This document shows positions 43,864 to 51,331 of a stretch of DNA of 64,000 bases, in pieces (position 1 is the stretch's first letter; every line of letters begins with the position of its first letter). The translations under genes were made by a program, and so were the position numbers. The notes under the pieces were generated by a model. The model was not told where the DNA came from, did no database searches, and saw nothing but the letters and a program-made list of their open reading frames with translations. Source of the DNA: Streptomyces sp. TSRI0107 (lineage in GTDB: Bacteria; Actinomycetota; Actinomycetes; Streptomycetales; Streptomycetaceae); assembly GCF_001905845.1 (NCBI RefSeq), contig NZ_LIVZ01000006.1, forward strand, positions 1 through 64,000, written 5' to 3'.

Positions 43864-45207
43864 ATGGCCCTCAAGATCACCGTGATCGGCACCGGCTATC
43901 TCGGCGCCACGCACGCCGCGGCCATGGCCGAGCTGGGGTTCGAGGTGCTGGGCCTGGACGTGGTCCCCGAGAAGATCGAGATGCTGCGGCGGGGCGAGAC
44001 CCCGATGTACGAGCCGGGCCTCGACGAGCTGCTGCGCAAGCACGTCGCCGGGATCGAGGGCTCGACCGGGCGGCTGCGCTTCACCACCGACTGGGCCGAG
44101 GTCGGGGCCTTCGGCGACGTGCACTTCGTCTGCGTGAACACTCCGCAGCGGCACGGCGAGTACGCCTGCGACATGTCGTACGTCGACGCCGCCTTCGCCT
44201 CCCTCGCCCCGCACCTGACCGGGCCCGCCCTGGTCGTCGGCAAGTCCACGGTGCCGGTCGGCTCCGCGGACCGGCTCGCCGCCTACCTGGCCGAGCACGC
44301 GCCGGCCGGCGGGGACGCCGAGCTGGCCTGGAACCCGGAGTTCCTGCGCGAGGGCTTCGCCGTCGAGGACACCCTGCACCCCGACCGGATCGTGGTCGGC
44401 GTGCGCAGCGACCGGGCGGAGAAGCTGCTGCGCGAGGTGTACGCCACGCCGGTCGGCGAGGGCACGCCGTTCGTCGTCACCGACTTCCCGACCGCGGAGC
44501 TGGTGAAGACGTCGGCGAACTCCTTCCTCGCCACCAAGATCTCCTTCATCAACGCGATGGCGGAGGTCTGCGAGGCCGCGGGCGGCGACGTCGCCAAGCT
44601 GGCCGAGGCGATCGGCTACGACGACCGGATCGGCCGCAAGTTCCTGCGCGCGGGCATCGGCTTCGGCGGCGGCTGTCTGCCGAAGGACATCCGCGCGTTC
44701 ATGGCGCGCGCCGGCGAGCTGGGCGCCGACCAGGCGCTGACGTTCCTGCGCGAGATCGACTCGATCAACATGCGCCAGCGCGGCCAGATGGTGGAGCTGG
44801 CCCGGCAGGCGCTGGGCGGCGGCCCGTTCCTGGGCAAGCGGGTGGCGGTGCTGGGCGCGACCTTCAAGCCGGACTCGGACGACGTCCGGGACTCGCCCGC
44901 GCTGAACGTGGCCGGGCAGATCCACCTGCAGGGCGGCCAGGTCACGGTCTACGACCCGAAGGGCATGGAGAACGCCCGCAGGGTCTTCCCCACGCTCGGC
45001 TACGCCGAGTCCGCGGTGGAGGCGGCGCGCGGCGCGGACGTCGTCCTGCATCTGACCGAGTGGCGGGAGTTCCGCGAGCTGGACCCGGAGGCCCTCGGCG
45101 AGGCGGCGGCGGCCCGGGTGATCCTGGACGGCCGCAACGCCCTCGACCCGGAGCTGTGGCGGCGGGCCGGCTGGACGTACCGGGCGATGGGCCGCCCGAC
45201 CGCGTAA
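43864..45207 (+). CDS. UDP-glucose/GDP-mannose dehydrogenase family protein (UDP-glucose 6-dehydrogenase)
   Basis: It oxidises UDP-glucose to UDP-glucuronate with two NAD+. The 447-residue protein from ATG 43864 has the Rossmann motif GTGYLG, FVCVNTPQR, the substrate segment VKTSANSFLATKISFINAMAEVCEAAGGDV, the catalytic Cys in FGGGCLPKD (C271) and GATFKPDSDDVRDSPAL. UDP-glucuronate may feed the glycan machinery of the nearby envelope cluster. A strong stem-loop follows. Confidence 0.95.
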   Translation: MALKITVIGTGYLGATHAAAMAELGFEVLGLDVVPEKIEMLRRGETPMYEPGLDELLRKHVAGIEGSTGRLRFTTDWAEVGAFGDVHFVCVNTPQRHGEYACDMSYVDAAFASLAPHLTGPALVVGKSTVPVGSADRLAAYLAEHAPAGGDAELAWNPEFLREGFAVEDTLHPDRIVVGVRSDRAEKLLREVYATPVGEGTPFVVTDFPTAELVKTSANSFLATKISFINAMAEVCEAAGGDVAKLAEAIGYDDRIGRKFLRAGIGFGGGCLPKDIRAFMARAGELGADQALTFLREIDSINMRQRGQMVELARQALGGGPFLGKRVAVLGATFKPDSDDVRDSPALNVAGQIHLQGGQVTVYDPKGMENARRVFPTLGYAESAVEAARGADVVLHLTEWREFRELDPEALGEAAAARVILDGRNALDPELWRRAGWTYRAMGRPTA

Positions 45208-45233
45208 GCGCCAAGCGCTCAGGACTCACCGGC

Positions 45234-45274
45234 GACGCCGGTTCGGCCGAGGCTCAGTCGGCCGAACCGGCGTC
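45234..45274. terminator. bidirectional terminator
   Basis: A perfect 17-bp stem (GACGCCGGTTCGGCCGA at 45234-45250 with 45258-45274) and a 7-nt loop lie between the convergent dehydrogenase and CGNR genes. Confidence 0.9.
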
Positions 45275-45304
45275 CTGTCGCATTCTGCACCAACTCTGCG
45301 TTTC

Positions 45305-45811
45305 TCACGCACCCTTCGCACGGTAGCGCCGCATCTTCACGCGCGCCCCGCACACCGACATCGAGCACCAGCGTCCGCGTCCGGCGGGGCTGCGGTCGTA
45401 GTACGCCCAGTGGCATTCGGGCAGTTCGCACGCTTTGAGCCGTTGCCAGGTGCCCTCGGTGAGCGCCTGCGCCACGGCCGCGGCGATCCGGGAGAGCAGC
45501 GGGCCGTCGTCGGCGGGCGCGAGCCGGGCGGAGCCGTCCAGCGGGTCGACGGCGACGTACAGCGGCGCCCGCGCCAGCAGGTCGCCGAGCGGGGTGACCG
45601 GGCGGTGCGGCGGGTGCCCGGCGTGCGCGAGACAGGTGGCGCGCAGCGACTCGCGCAGTTCCCGTACGGCGTCCAGGTCGCCCTCCGCGATCCCGAACCG
45701 CTCCCGCGCCTCGGCCGTGTCGAGGGCGTCCCGCCCCGACTCCAGGTCGATGGTGTTGACCAGGGCCTCGACCAGGGCGAGACCACCGGGCGCGGCCTGT
45801 CTCTCACTCAT
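45305..45811 (-). CDS. ABATE/CGNR zinc-finger protein, likely transcription regulator
   Basis: The 168-residue protein has an N-terminal ABATE domain (LALVEALVNTIDLESGRDAL, about 10-115) and a C-terminal CGNR zinc finger (about 125-165: CELPECHWAYYDRSPAGRGRWCSMSVCGARVKMRRYR) with the four cysteines. The finger motif is CSMSVCGARVK rather than strict CGNR. Such proteins are stress-linked putative regulators. The gene is divergent from two VOC genes, and the shared upstream region has five GTTAC/GTAAC boxes that may be its operator. Confidence 0.9.
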   Translation of the reverse strand: MSERQAAPGGLALVEALVNTIDLESGRDALDTAEARERFGIAEGDLDAVRELRESLRATCLAHAGHPPHRPVTPLGDLLARAPLYVAVDPLDGSARLAPADDGPLLSRIAAAVAQALTEGTWQRLKACELPECHWAYYDRSPAGRGRWCSMSVCGARVKMRRYRAKGA

Positions 45812-45820
45812 GCTTGCGAC

Positions 45821-45883
45821 GTTACCCGCTATGCGGGAGCATGAGGTAACCGTTACCGGTTACCCGGCCCTATGGGTAACCGG
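45821..45883. promoter_or_regulatory. cluster of GGTTACC/GGTAACC boxes (putative operator)
   Basis: Five copies of GTTACC or its complement occur in 63 bases: 45821-45826, 45845-45851, 45852-45857, 45858-45865 and 45874-45881. GGTAAC-c-GTTACC forms one dyad; CCGGTTACCC (45856-45865) and GGGTAACCGG (45874-45883) form a perfect 10-bp inverted repeat with 8-nt spacing. They lie between the divergent CGNR and VOC genes. Confidence 0.6.
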
Positions 45884-45933
45884 GTGACCGAACAACCGGG
45901 TACACCACTCGTGTCTCCGACGAGGAGGAAGTC

Positions 45934-46305
45934 ATGGCCATCGCCAAGCTGGGTGTCGTCGTCCTGGACTGTCCGGACCCGCGCAAGCTGGCCGGTTTCT
46001 ACGCCGAGGTGCTGGGCGGCACCGTGGAGGTGCAGCAGGACGGCGACGAGGAGTGGGTCGACCTGACGGTGCCGGACGGGCAGAAGCTGGCCTTCCAGGC
46101 CGCCCCCGGCTACGTACCGCCGAAGTGGCCGTCCCCGGACGCCTCGCAGCAGTTCCACCTGGACCTGGACGTCGAGGACCTGGACGCGGCCGAGCAGGCC
46201 GTGCTGGCGCTGGGCGCGACCGTGCTGGACGCGGAGGACCGCTCACGGACCTGGCGGGTGTACGCCGACCCGGTGGGGCACCCGTTCTGCCTCTGCGCCG
46301 GCTGA
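45934..46305 (+). CDS. VOC-family protein (glyoxalase/dioxygenase superfamily), copy 1
   Basis: The 123-residue protein has two beta-alpha-beta-beta-beta units typical of vicinal-oxygen-chelate folds: LGVVVLDCPDPRKLAGFYAEVLGG and QQFHLDLDVEDLDAAEQAVLALGA, ending VYADPVGHPFCLC. It starts ATG 45934 after GAGGAGGAAG. Metal ligands are not certain; many homologues are non-enzymatic binding or resistance proteins. It is followed 31 bases later by a related copy. Confidence 0.88.
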   Translation: MAIAKLGVVVLDCPDPRKLAGFYAEVLGGTVEVQQDGDEEWVDLTVPDGQKLAFQAAPGYVPPKWPSPDASQQFHLDLDVEDLDAAEQAVLALGATVLDAEDRSRTWRVYADPVGHPFCLCAG

Positions 46306-46336
46306 TCCCGCTGTCCGGCCGATTCCGGAGGTGCCC

Positions 46337-46729
46337 ATGACGCCCGCCGCCCGATTCCGTTCCGTCGTCCTCGACTGTCCCGACCCGCGCGCGCTCGCCC
46401 GCTTCTACGCCGGGATCGTCGGCGGCGAACCGGAGGAGTCCGACCCGGACTGGGTGGTGCTCCAGGTCCCCGGCGGGCCGCGGCTGGCGTTCCAGACGGC
46501 GCCCGGCCTGCGGCCGCCGGAGTGGCCGCGCGCCGACCGCAATGCCCAGCAGTTCCACCTCGACCTCGACGCCGGATCCACCTGGGAGGAGGTCGACGCG
46601 GCCGAGAAGCGGGTGCTGGCCCTCGGCGGCCGGGTCCTGGACGCGGAGGACTACGAGTCGAAGGACTTCCGGGTCTACGCCGACCCGGCGGGGCACCCGT
46701 TCTGCCTCTGCCGGATCGAGCACGCCTAG
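46337..46729 (+). CDS. VOC-family protein, copy 2
   Basis: The 130-residue protein is a paralogue of the preceding gene, sharing VVLDCPDPRALARFYAGIVGG, NAQQFHLDLD and VYADPAGHPFCLC. It carries a small insertion (GSTWEEVDAAEKR) in the second module. ATG 46337 is preferred to GTG 46331, which overlaps the GGAGG ribosome-binding site. The two probably form an operon under the GTTACC-box region and may heterodimerise. Confidence 0.87.
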   Translation: MTPAARFRSVVLDCPDPRALARFYAGIVGGEPEESDPDWVVLQVPGGPRLAFQTAPGLRPPEWPRADRNAQQFHLDLDAGSTWEEVDAAEKRVLALGGRVLDAEDYESKDFRVYADPAGHPFCLCRIEHA

Positions 46730-46775
46730 GCCTCGAACACACCTAGGCCTCAAGGACTCCTAGGTCTCGAGGACA
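46725..46775. repeat. three 17-nt tandem repeats
   Basis: Units beginning CCTAGGCCTC, CCTAGGCCTC and CCTAGGTCTC start at 46725, 46742 and 46759. The first covers the stop codon of VOC copy 2; the array ends just before the stop of the convergent dipeptidase-like gene. Confidence 0.8.
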
Positions 46776-46784
46776 CCCGGGCCG

Positions 46785-47912
46785 CTAGCCGTCCAGCTCC
46801 GTGATGCGTGCCGTCGCCGGCTCCCGGCGGGCCTGCTCGGTCCGTGCCGTGGAGTCCGCGGCACGCAGCACCCGCTGGACGTTCCCCCAGGTCAGCAGGG
46901 CCAGGTCGGGTTCGGTCCAGCCGCGCCGCAGCAGCTCGGCGATCAGGTGCGGGTAGCAGGAGGCGTCGCTCAGCTCCTGGGGATGGGCGCAGCCCGCGTC
47001 GTAGGTGCCGGAGAGGCCGACGCACCCGGGGCCGGCCAGGGCGCGGACGTGGTCGAGGTGGTCGGCGACGTCGCGGATCGTCGGGCCGGTCTGCTCGGCG
47101 GTCAGCGGCACCATGCACAGCCCCTTGGCGGCGCCCAGCTCGACGAGCAGGTCGTCGGGCAGGTTGGCGGGGTGGGGGCGCAGGGCGCGGGCGGCGGAGC
47201 GGGTGGCCAGCACGGGCGCGCGGGAGGTGGCGAGCACCCGGCGGATGGTGGGCTCGGAGGCGCCGGAGAGGTCGGCGAGCACCCCGAGCCGGTTCATCTC
47301 GCGGATCACCGCGTCCCCGAACCGGGTCAGCCCGGCCTCGCTCGCCCAGGAGGTGCCCGTGAGGGTGAGCACTCTGAGGCCGAGCCCGTGCAGCACGCGC
47401 AGCAGGCCGAGGGAGTCGTCCAGGGCGGCGGCGGTGGCCGGGCCGAGCAGGACGGCGGCGCGGCCGCAGTGGTGGGCGTCGACGACCTCCCCGGCGGTGC
47501 GGGCCGGCCGCAGGTGCTCGGGATGCCCGGCGACCACCGCGCGCACCAGGTCGAGCTGTTCCAGCGTCGCGGCCACCGCGCGGTTCGCGGCCAGCCCCTC
47601 GGGCAGGTGCAGGGAGCAGAACAGCGCCCCGACACGGCCCTTCCGCAGCCGGGGTACGTCGGTGTCGACGGCGCTCTCCCCCAGCTCCAGGTCGTACCAG
47701 GGCAGGTGGCGCAGGGCCCACGGCAGTCCGCTGTAGCCGTCCGCGACGGGGTGCGTCTCCAGCAGGGCGTACGCGCGTTCCAGCGGGGCGGCGTCGGGGT
47801 CCGGTTCCGGGAGCGGGGCGTACGGCTCCGGTGGGAACGGCGTGTCCAGCGGCAGGTCGCCGAGTTCGCCGGCCTCGGGGGCGGTGTGCAGGTCGTCCTG
47901 GAGTTCGGCCAT
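46785..47912 (-). CDS. membrane-dipeptidase-like protein lacking all metal ligands
   Basis: The 375-residue protein aligns throughout with the renal-dipeptidase (M19) enzyme encoded at 49564, yet the metal ligands are replaced: DGHND is DGYSG, the Glu of GAEGGHSID is lost in GPATAAALD, LVDLSHVA is LADLSGAS, FSHSSARA is ATRSAARA and GGDYDG is SGTYDA. The fold-forming segments (LPWALR, IREMNRLGVLADLS, PDDLL, YPHLIAELLRRGW) remain and the frame is open, so it looks like a maintained pseudoenzyme, perhaps a binding protein or partner of the active paralogue. Confidence 0.85.
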   Translation of the reverse strand: MAELQDDLHTAPEAGELGDLPLDTPFPPEPYAPLPEPDPDAAPLERAYALLETHPVADGYSGLPWALRHLPWYDLELGESAVDTDVPRLRKGRVGALFCSLHLPEGLAANRAVAATLEQLDLVRAVVAGHPEHLRPARTAGEVVDAHHCGRAAVLLGPATAAALDDSLGLLRVLHGLGLRVLTLTGTSWASEAGLTRFGDAVIREMNRLGVLADLSGASEPTIRRVLATSRAPVLATRSAARALRPHPANLPDDLLVELGAAKGLCMVPLTAEQTGPTIRDVADHLDHVRALAGPGCVGLSGTYDAGCAHPQELSDASCYPHLIAELLRRGWTEPDLALLTWGNVQRVLRAADSTARTEQARREPATARITELDG

Positions 47913-48044
47913 GACGGGGCTCCGTACGTGCGCGGCGATGACTGTACGGCCACCGTCGCACGGGCGGGTGACCGGTGACCCGGTGGACGGGGCGTTCGGG
48001 GGTACCCCGCCCCGCGACCGCGGGCGCGCGTCATCCTGCCCGGC

Positions 48045-48404
48045 TCACCGCCCCTGGGCCGCCTCGATGACCTCGTCGAGGGTCTCCCGGGACCGCAGCA
48101 GGTCGGCGATCATGCGGTCGATGCGGGCGCGTTCCGCGGTGAGGTCGTCGACCAGCCGGGGTGTGGCGATGGCGGACGGCCCGCCGTCGGCGTCCCGCAT
48201 GCAGGGCAGCAGCTGGGCGATCCGGCTGCTGTGCAGACCGGCCGCGAACAGTTCCTGGATCCGGATCACCCGGTCCACGGCGGCCTCCGGGTAGTCCCGG
48301 TGCCCGCCGGGTGTCCGCTCGGCCTTCAGCAGCCCCTGGGTCTCGTAGTAGCGCAGGGAGCGCTCGCTGACCCCGGTCCGCCGTGCCAGTTCGCCGATCC
48401 GCAT
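48045..48404 (-). CDS. MerR-family transcription regulator
   Basis: The 119-residue protein from ATG 48404 (site GGAGGGG) has the MerR winged helix MRIGELARRTGVSERSLRYYETQGLLKAERTPGGHRDY, then a dimerisation helix. One Cys (LLPCMRDADGG) is present, so it is neither a SoxR nor a classical metal-binding MerR. It is divergent from a disrupted Old Yellow Enzyme gene, a common pairing in which the regulator controls the reductase. Confidence 0.92.
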   Translation of the reverse strand: MRIGELARRTGVSERSLRYYETQGLLKAERTPGGHRDYPEAAVDRVIRIQELFAAGLHSSRIAQLLPCMRDADGGPSAIATPRLVDDLTAERARIDRMIADLLRSRETLDEVIEAAQGR

Positions 48405-48433
48405 GGCCCCTCCGTCCGTCACCGGCCTTGATT

Positions 48434-48449
48434 CTGACATCAGTGTCAG
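48434..48449. promoter_or_regulatory. putative MerR operator
   Basis: CTGACA-tcag-TGTCAG is a perfect 6-4-6 inverted repeat between the divergent MerR and OYE starts. It follows TTGATT (48428-48433), a -35-like hexamer, as expected for a MerR site inside an overlong promoter spacer. No good -10 is seen. Confidence 0.55.
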
Positions 48450-48465
48450 GTTCCAGCGTACGGTC

Positions 48466-49633
48466 ATGACGAAGACGACGGATCTCCTCGAACCAGCCAC
48501 CCTCGGCGGACCCCGCCTGCCCAACCGCCTCGTGATGGCCCCATGACCCTCCCCCAAGCTCTCGGCTTCGCTCGAGCAGGGGGACCCCCATCCGGGCCAA
48601 GGCGGACGGCACCCCGACCTCCCTCATGGCCGACCACTACACCCAGCGCGCCGACGCCGGCCTGATCGTCGCCGAGGCCGCGACGCCCAGCGCGGTCGGG
48701 CAGACCAACCCGAACATCACCGCCATCCACACCCCGGCGCACGTGGCCGGCTGGCGGCGGGTCACCGACGCGGTGCGGGACGCGGGCGGGCGGATGTTCC
48801 TCCAGCTCCAGCACGGCGGCCGGATCGGCCACCCCGCGACCAGCGGTCACCTCCCGCTCGCCCCCTCGCCGGTCCCGCTGCCCGGCACCGTCTTCACCTC
48901 GGAAGGGCACCGGCCGGCCGTCGTCCCCCGCGAGATGACCGGCGACGACATCCGCGCCACCGTCGCCGGCTTCGCGGCCGCCGCCCGGCGCGCGCTCGAC
49001 GCCGGGTTCGAGGGTGTGGAGGTGCACGCCGCAGACGGCTATCTGCCGCACCAGTCCCTCGCCGGGAACACCAACCGCCGCACCGACGAGTACGGCGGCT
49101 CGGTCGCCGGGCGGATCCGGTTCGTGGTGGAGGTCGTCGAAGCGGTGGTCGCGGAGGTCGGGGCCGGCCACGTGGGCGTGCGGATCGCTCCGGGGCTCAC
49201 CGTCAACGGCATCGAGGAGGGCGACACCGAGGCGCTTTACCCGGCGCTCGTGGCGGCGCTGCGGCCGCTCGGGCTCGCGTATCTGCACGTGGTGTACGCC
49301 GACCCGGACTCCCCGGTGTTCCGGCGGATCCGCGCCGACTGGCCGGGCACCCTCGTCGCCAACCCGGTCCTGGGAGAGCTGACCACCGACGCCGTACGGC
49401 GGGCGGGCGAGCGGCTGCTGGCGGCCGGCGCGGACCTGGTCGCGCTCGGGCGGCTAATCCTCGCCGACCCGGACCTCGTCGCCCGGCTGCGGCTCGGCGC
49501 GCCGCTCAACCCGGTGCGGGACCGGTATCTGATGTACGTGGGCGGCGCGATCGGCTACACCGACTACCCCACGCTCGCGGAGTCGCCGTCCAGTTCCGCG
49601 ATGGTGGCGGTGGACGCGGAGCGGGTCGCTTGA
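48466..49633 (+). pseudogene. Old Yellow Enzyme-family NADH:flavin oxidoreductase, disrupted
   Basis: A 26-codon start (from ATG 48466, ending LPNRLVMAP) has the typical OYE opening but runs into TGA at 48544. The rest of the enzyme continues from about 48596 in another frame (AKADGTPTSLMADHYTQRADAG, LQHGGRIGH, GVEVHAADGYLPHQSL, DEYGGS) to 49633. Between the parts lies a palindromic repeat (48549-48592) where MTRxR would be encoded. Restart at ATG 48626 would lack the first barrel strand and part of the FMN site. The 3' end overlaps the convergent dipeptidase gene by 70 bases. Confidence 0.8.
48549..48592. repeat. palindromic REP-like element, copy B
   Basis: CTCCCCCA, a hairpin section with CGGCTTCGCTCGAGC, then AGGGGGACCCCCAT; this shares outline and several blocks with copy A at 19382-19422. 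It interrupts the OYE reading frame between codons for MAP and (R)AKADG, adding about 37 bases net and shifting the frame. Confidence 0.75.
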
Positions 49634-50760
49634 AGGTCCCGCGCCACGTCCTCGGCGGCGCCCAGCACCCTCACCGCGTTCTGCCAGGTCAGCTTGGCGA
49701 GGTCGGCCTTGGACCAGCCGCGGTCGAGCAGCTCGGCGATCAGGTTGGGGTAGCCGGAGACGTCGTCGAGGCCGTCGGGGGTGAAGGCGGTGCCGTCGTA
49801 GTCGCCGCCGATGCCGAGGTGGTCGATGCCCGCGACCTCGCGCATGTGGTCGAGGTGGTCGGCGACCGTGGCGACGGTCGCGACCGGGCGCGGGTGGCTC
49901 TCCTCGAAGGCGCGGTGCACCTTCATCGCCTCGGCGGTGGTGTCGAGGTGGTGGAAGCCGTGGGCGCGCATGTTCTCGTCGGCGGCGGCCGTCCAGTCGA
50001 CGGCGGCCTGGAGGACGAACTTCGGCACGAACGTCACCATGGCCATGCCGCCGTTGCCGGGGAGGCGTTCCAGCACGTCGTCCGGGACGTTGCGGGGGTG
50101 GTCGCAGACCGCGCGGGCGGAGGAGTGCGAGAAGATCACCGGCGCGGTGCTGGTGTCCAGCGTGTCCCGCATGGTGGTGGCGGCCACGTGCGAGAGGTCG
50201 ACCAGCATGCCGAGGCGGTTCATCTCCCGGACCACCTCGCGGCCGAACGCCGACAGGCCGCCGACGCCGGGCGCGTCCGTCGCGGAGTCCGCCCAGGCCA
50301 CGTTGTCGTTGTGGGTGAGCGTCAGGTAGCGGACGCCGAGCGCGTACAGGCCGCGCAGGGTGCCGAGCGAGTTGTCGATCGAGTGGCCGCCCTCGGCCCC
50401 CATCAGGGAGGCGATCCGGCCCTCGGCGCGCGCCGCCCGAAGGTCCTCGGCGGTCAGCGCCGCGCGCAGCGCGTCCGGGTGACGGTCGATCAGCCGCCGT
50501 ACGCAGTCGATCTGTTCCAGGGTCGCGGTGACCGGGTCGGGCAGGTCGGCGCGGACGTACACCGACCAGTACTGGGCGCCCACCCCGCCGGCCCGCAGGC
50601 GCGGGATGTCGGTGTGCAGGTGGTCGCCCTGGGGGACGGCGATGTCCCGGGCCCCGAGGTCGTAGCGCACCTGCTCGCGCAGGGCCCAGGGCAGGTCGTT
50701 GTGCCCGTCGACCACCGGGAACTCGCGCAGCAGTTCCCGGGCCTCCTCCAACGAGGTCAT
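49564..50760 (-). CDS. membrane dipeptidase (renal dipeptidase family, M19)
   Basis: Zinc enzyme hydrolysing dipeptides, including L-Xaa-D-Xaa. The 398-residue protein keeps all ligands: DGHND, the Glu in MGAEGGHSI, LVDLSHVA, IFSHSSARAV and IGGDYDG. It closely resembles the Streptomyces coelicolor homologue of human renal dipeptidase (Sco3058), which has been characterised. It lacks a signal peptide, so it is probably cytoplasmic and could recycle wall peptides. Its last codons overlap the OYE remnant antisense. The ligand-less paralogue lies about 1.7 kb away. Confidence 0.95.
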   Translation of the reverse strand: MTSLEEARELLREFPVVDGHNDLPWALREQVRYDLGARDIAVPQGDHLHTDIPRLRAGGVGAQYWSVYVRADLPDPVTATLEQIDCVRRLIDRHPDALRAALTAEDLRAARAEGRIASLMGAEGGHSIDNSLGTLRGLYALGVRYLTLTHNDNVAWADSATDAPGVGGLSAFGREVVREMNRLGMLVDLSHVAATTMRDTLDTSTAPVIFSHSSARAVCDHPRNVPDDVLERLPGNGGMAMVTFVPKFVLQAAVDWTAAADENMRAHGFHHLDTTAEAMKVHRAFEESHPRPVATVATVADHLDHMREVAGIDHLGIGGDYDGTAFTPDGLDDVSGYPNLIAELLDRGWSKADLAKLTWQNAVRVLGAAEDVARDLQATRSASTATIAELDGDSASVG

Positions 50761-50806
50761 CGCCGTCCCCCTTCTGTTCTCCGGTACTTACTTCTGTCCC
50801 GGTGCG

Positions 50807-51331
50807 CTACTTGCCGAAACCGAACCCGCCGCCGACGCCCTCGACCTTGGCGCGCAGCCGCTTGCCCTTCTCGGTGGCCTGGTCGTTGAGGTCCTGCTGG
50901 AACTCGCGCATCCGGCCCAGCAGCTCCTCGTCGTGCGCGGCGAGGATGCGGGCCGCGAGCAGACCGGCGTTGCGGGCACCGGCCACGGAGACGGTGGCGA
51001 CCGGGACACCGGCCGGCATCTGCACGATCGACAGCAGGGAGTCCATGCCGTCGAGGTACTTCAGCGGCACCGGCACGCCGATCACCGGCAGCGGGGTGAC
51101 GGAGGCGAGCATGCCGGGCAGGTGGGCGGCGCCGCCCGCACCGGCGATGATCACCTTGAGCCCCCGGTCCGCGGCCTGCTCGCCGTACGAGATCATCTCG
51201 CGCGGCATCCGGTGGGCGGAGACCACGTCGACCTCGTAGTCGATCTCGAACTCGTCGAGGGCCTTGGCCGCGGCCTCCATGACGGGCCAGTCGGAGTCCG
51301 ACCCCATGACGATGCCAACAACGGGGCTCAT
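50807..51331 (-). CDS. purE: 5-(carboxyamino)imidazole ribonucleotide mutase
   Basis: It converts N5-CAIR to CAIR in purine synthesis. The 174-residue class I PurE starts MSPVVGIVMGSDSDWPVMEAA (catalytic GSDSD), with VVSAHRMPREM and IAGAGGAAHLPGMLAS. ATG 51331 overlaps the purK stop by four bases, giving the standard purK-purE coupling. The long frame upstream is a purK shadow. Confidence 0.97.
   Translation of the reverse strand: MSPVVGIVMGSDSDWPVMEAAAKALDEFEIDYEVDVVSAHRMPREMISYGEQAADRGLKVIIAGAGGAAHLPGMLASVTPLPVIGVPVPLKYLDGMDSLLSIVQMPAGVPVATVSVAGARNAGLLAARILAAHDEELLGRMREFQQDLNDQATEKGKRLRAKVEGVGGGFGFGK

Noticed and set aside
48626..49633. Intact short OYE starting at ATG 48626
   Set aside because: A typical OYE N-terminus is present just upstream in another frame, and the short form would lack the first barrel strand and FMN contacts; treated as one disrupted gene.
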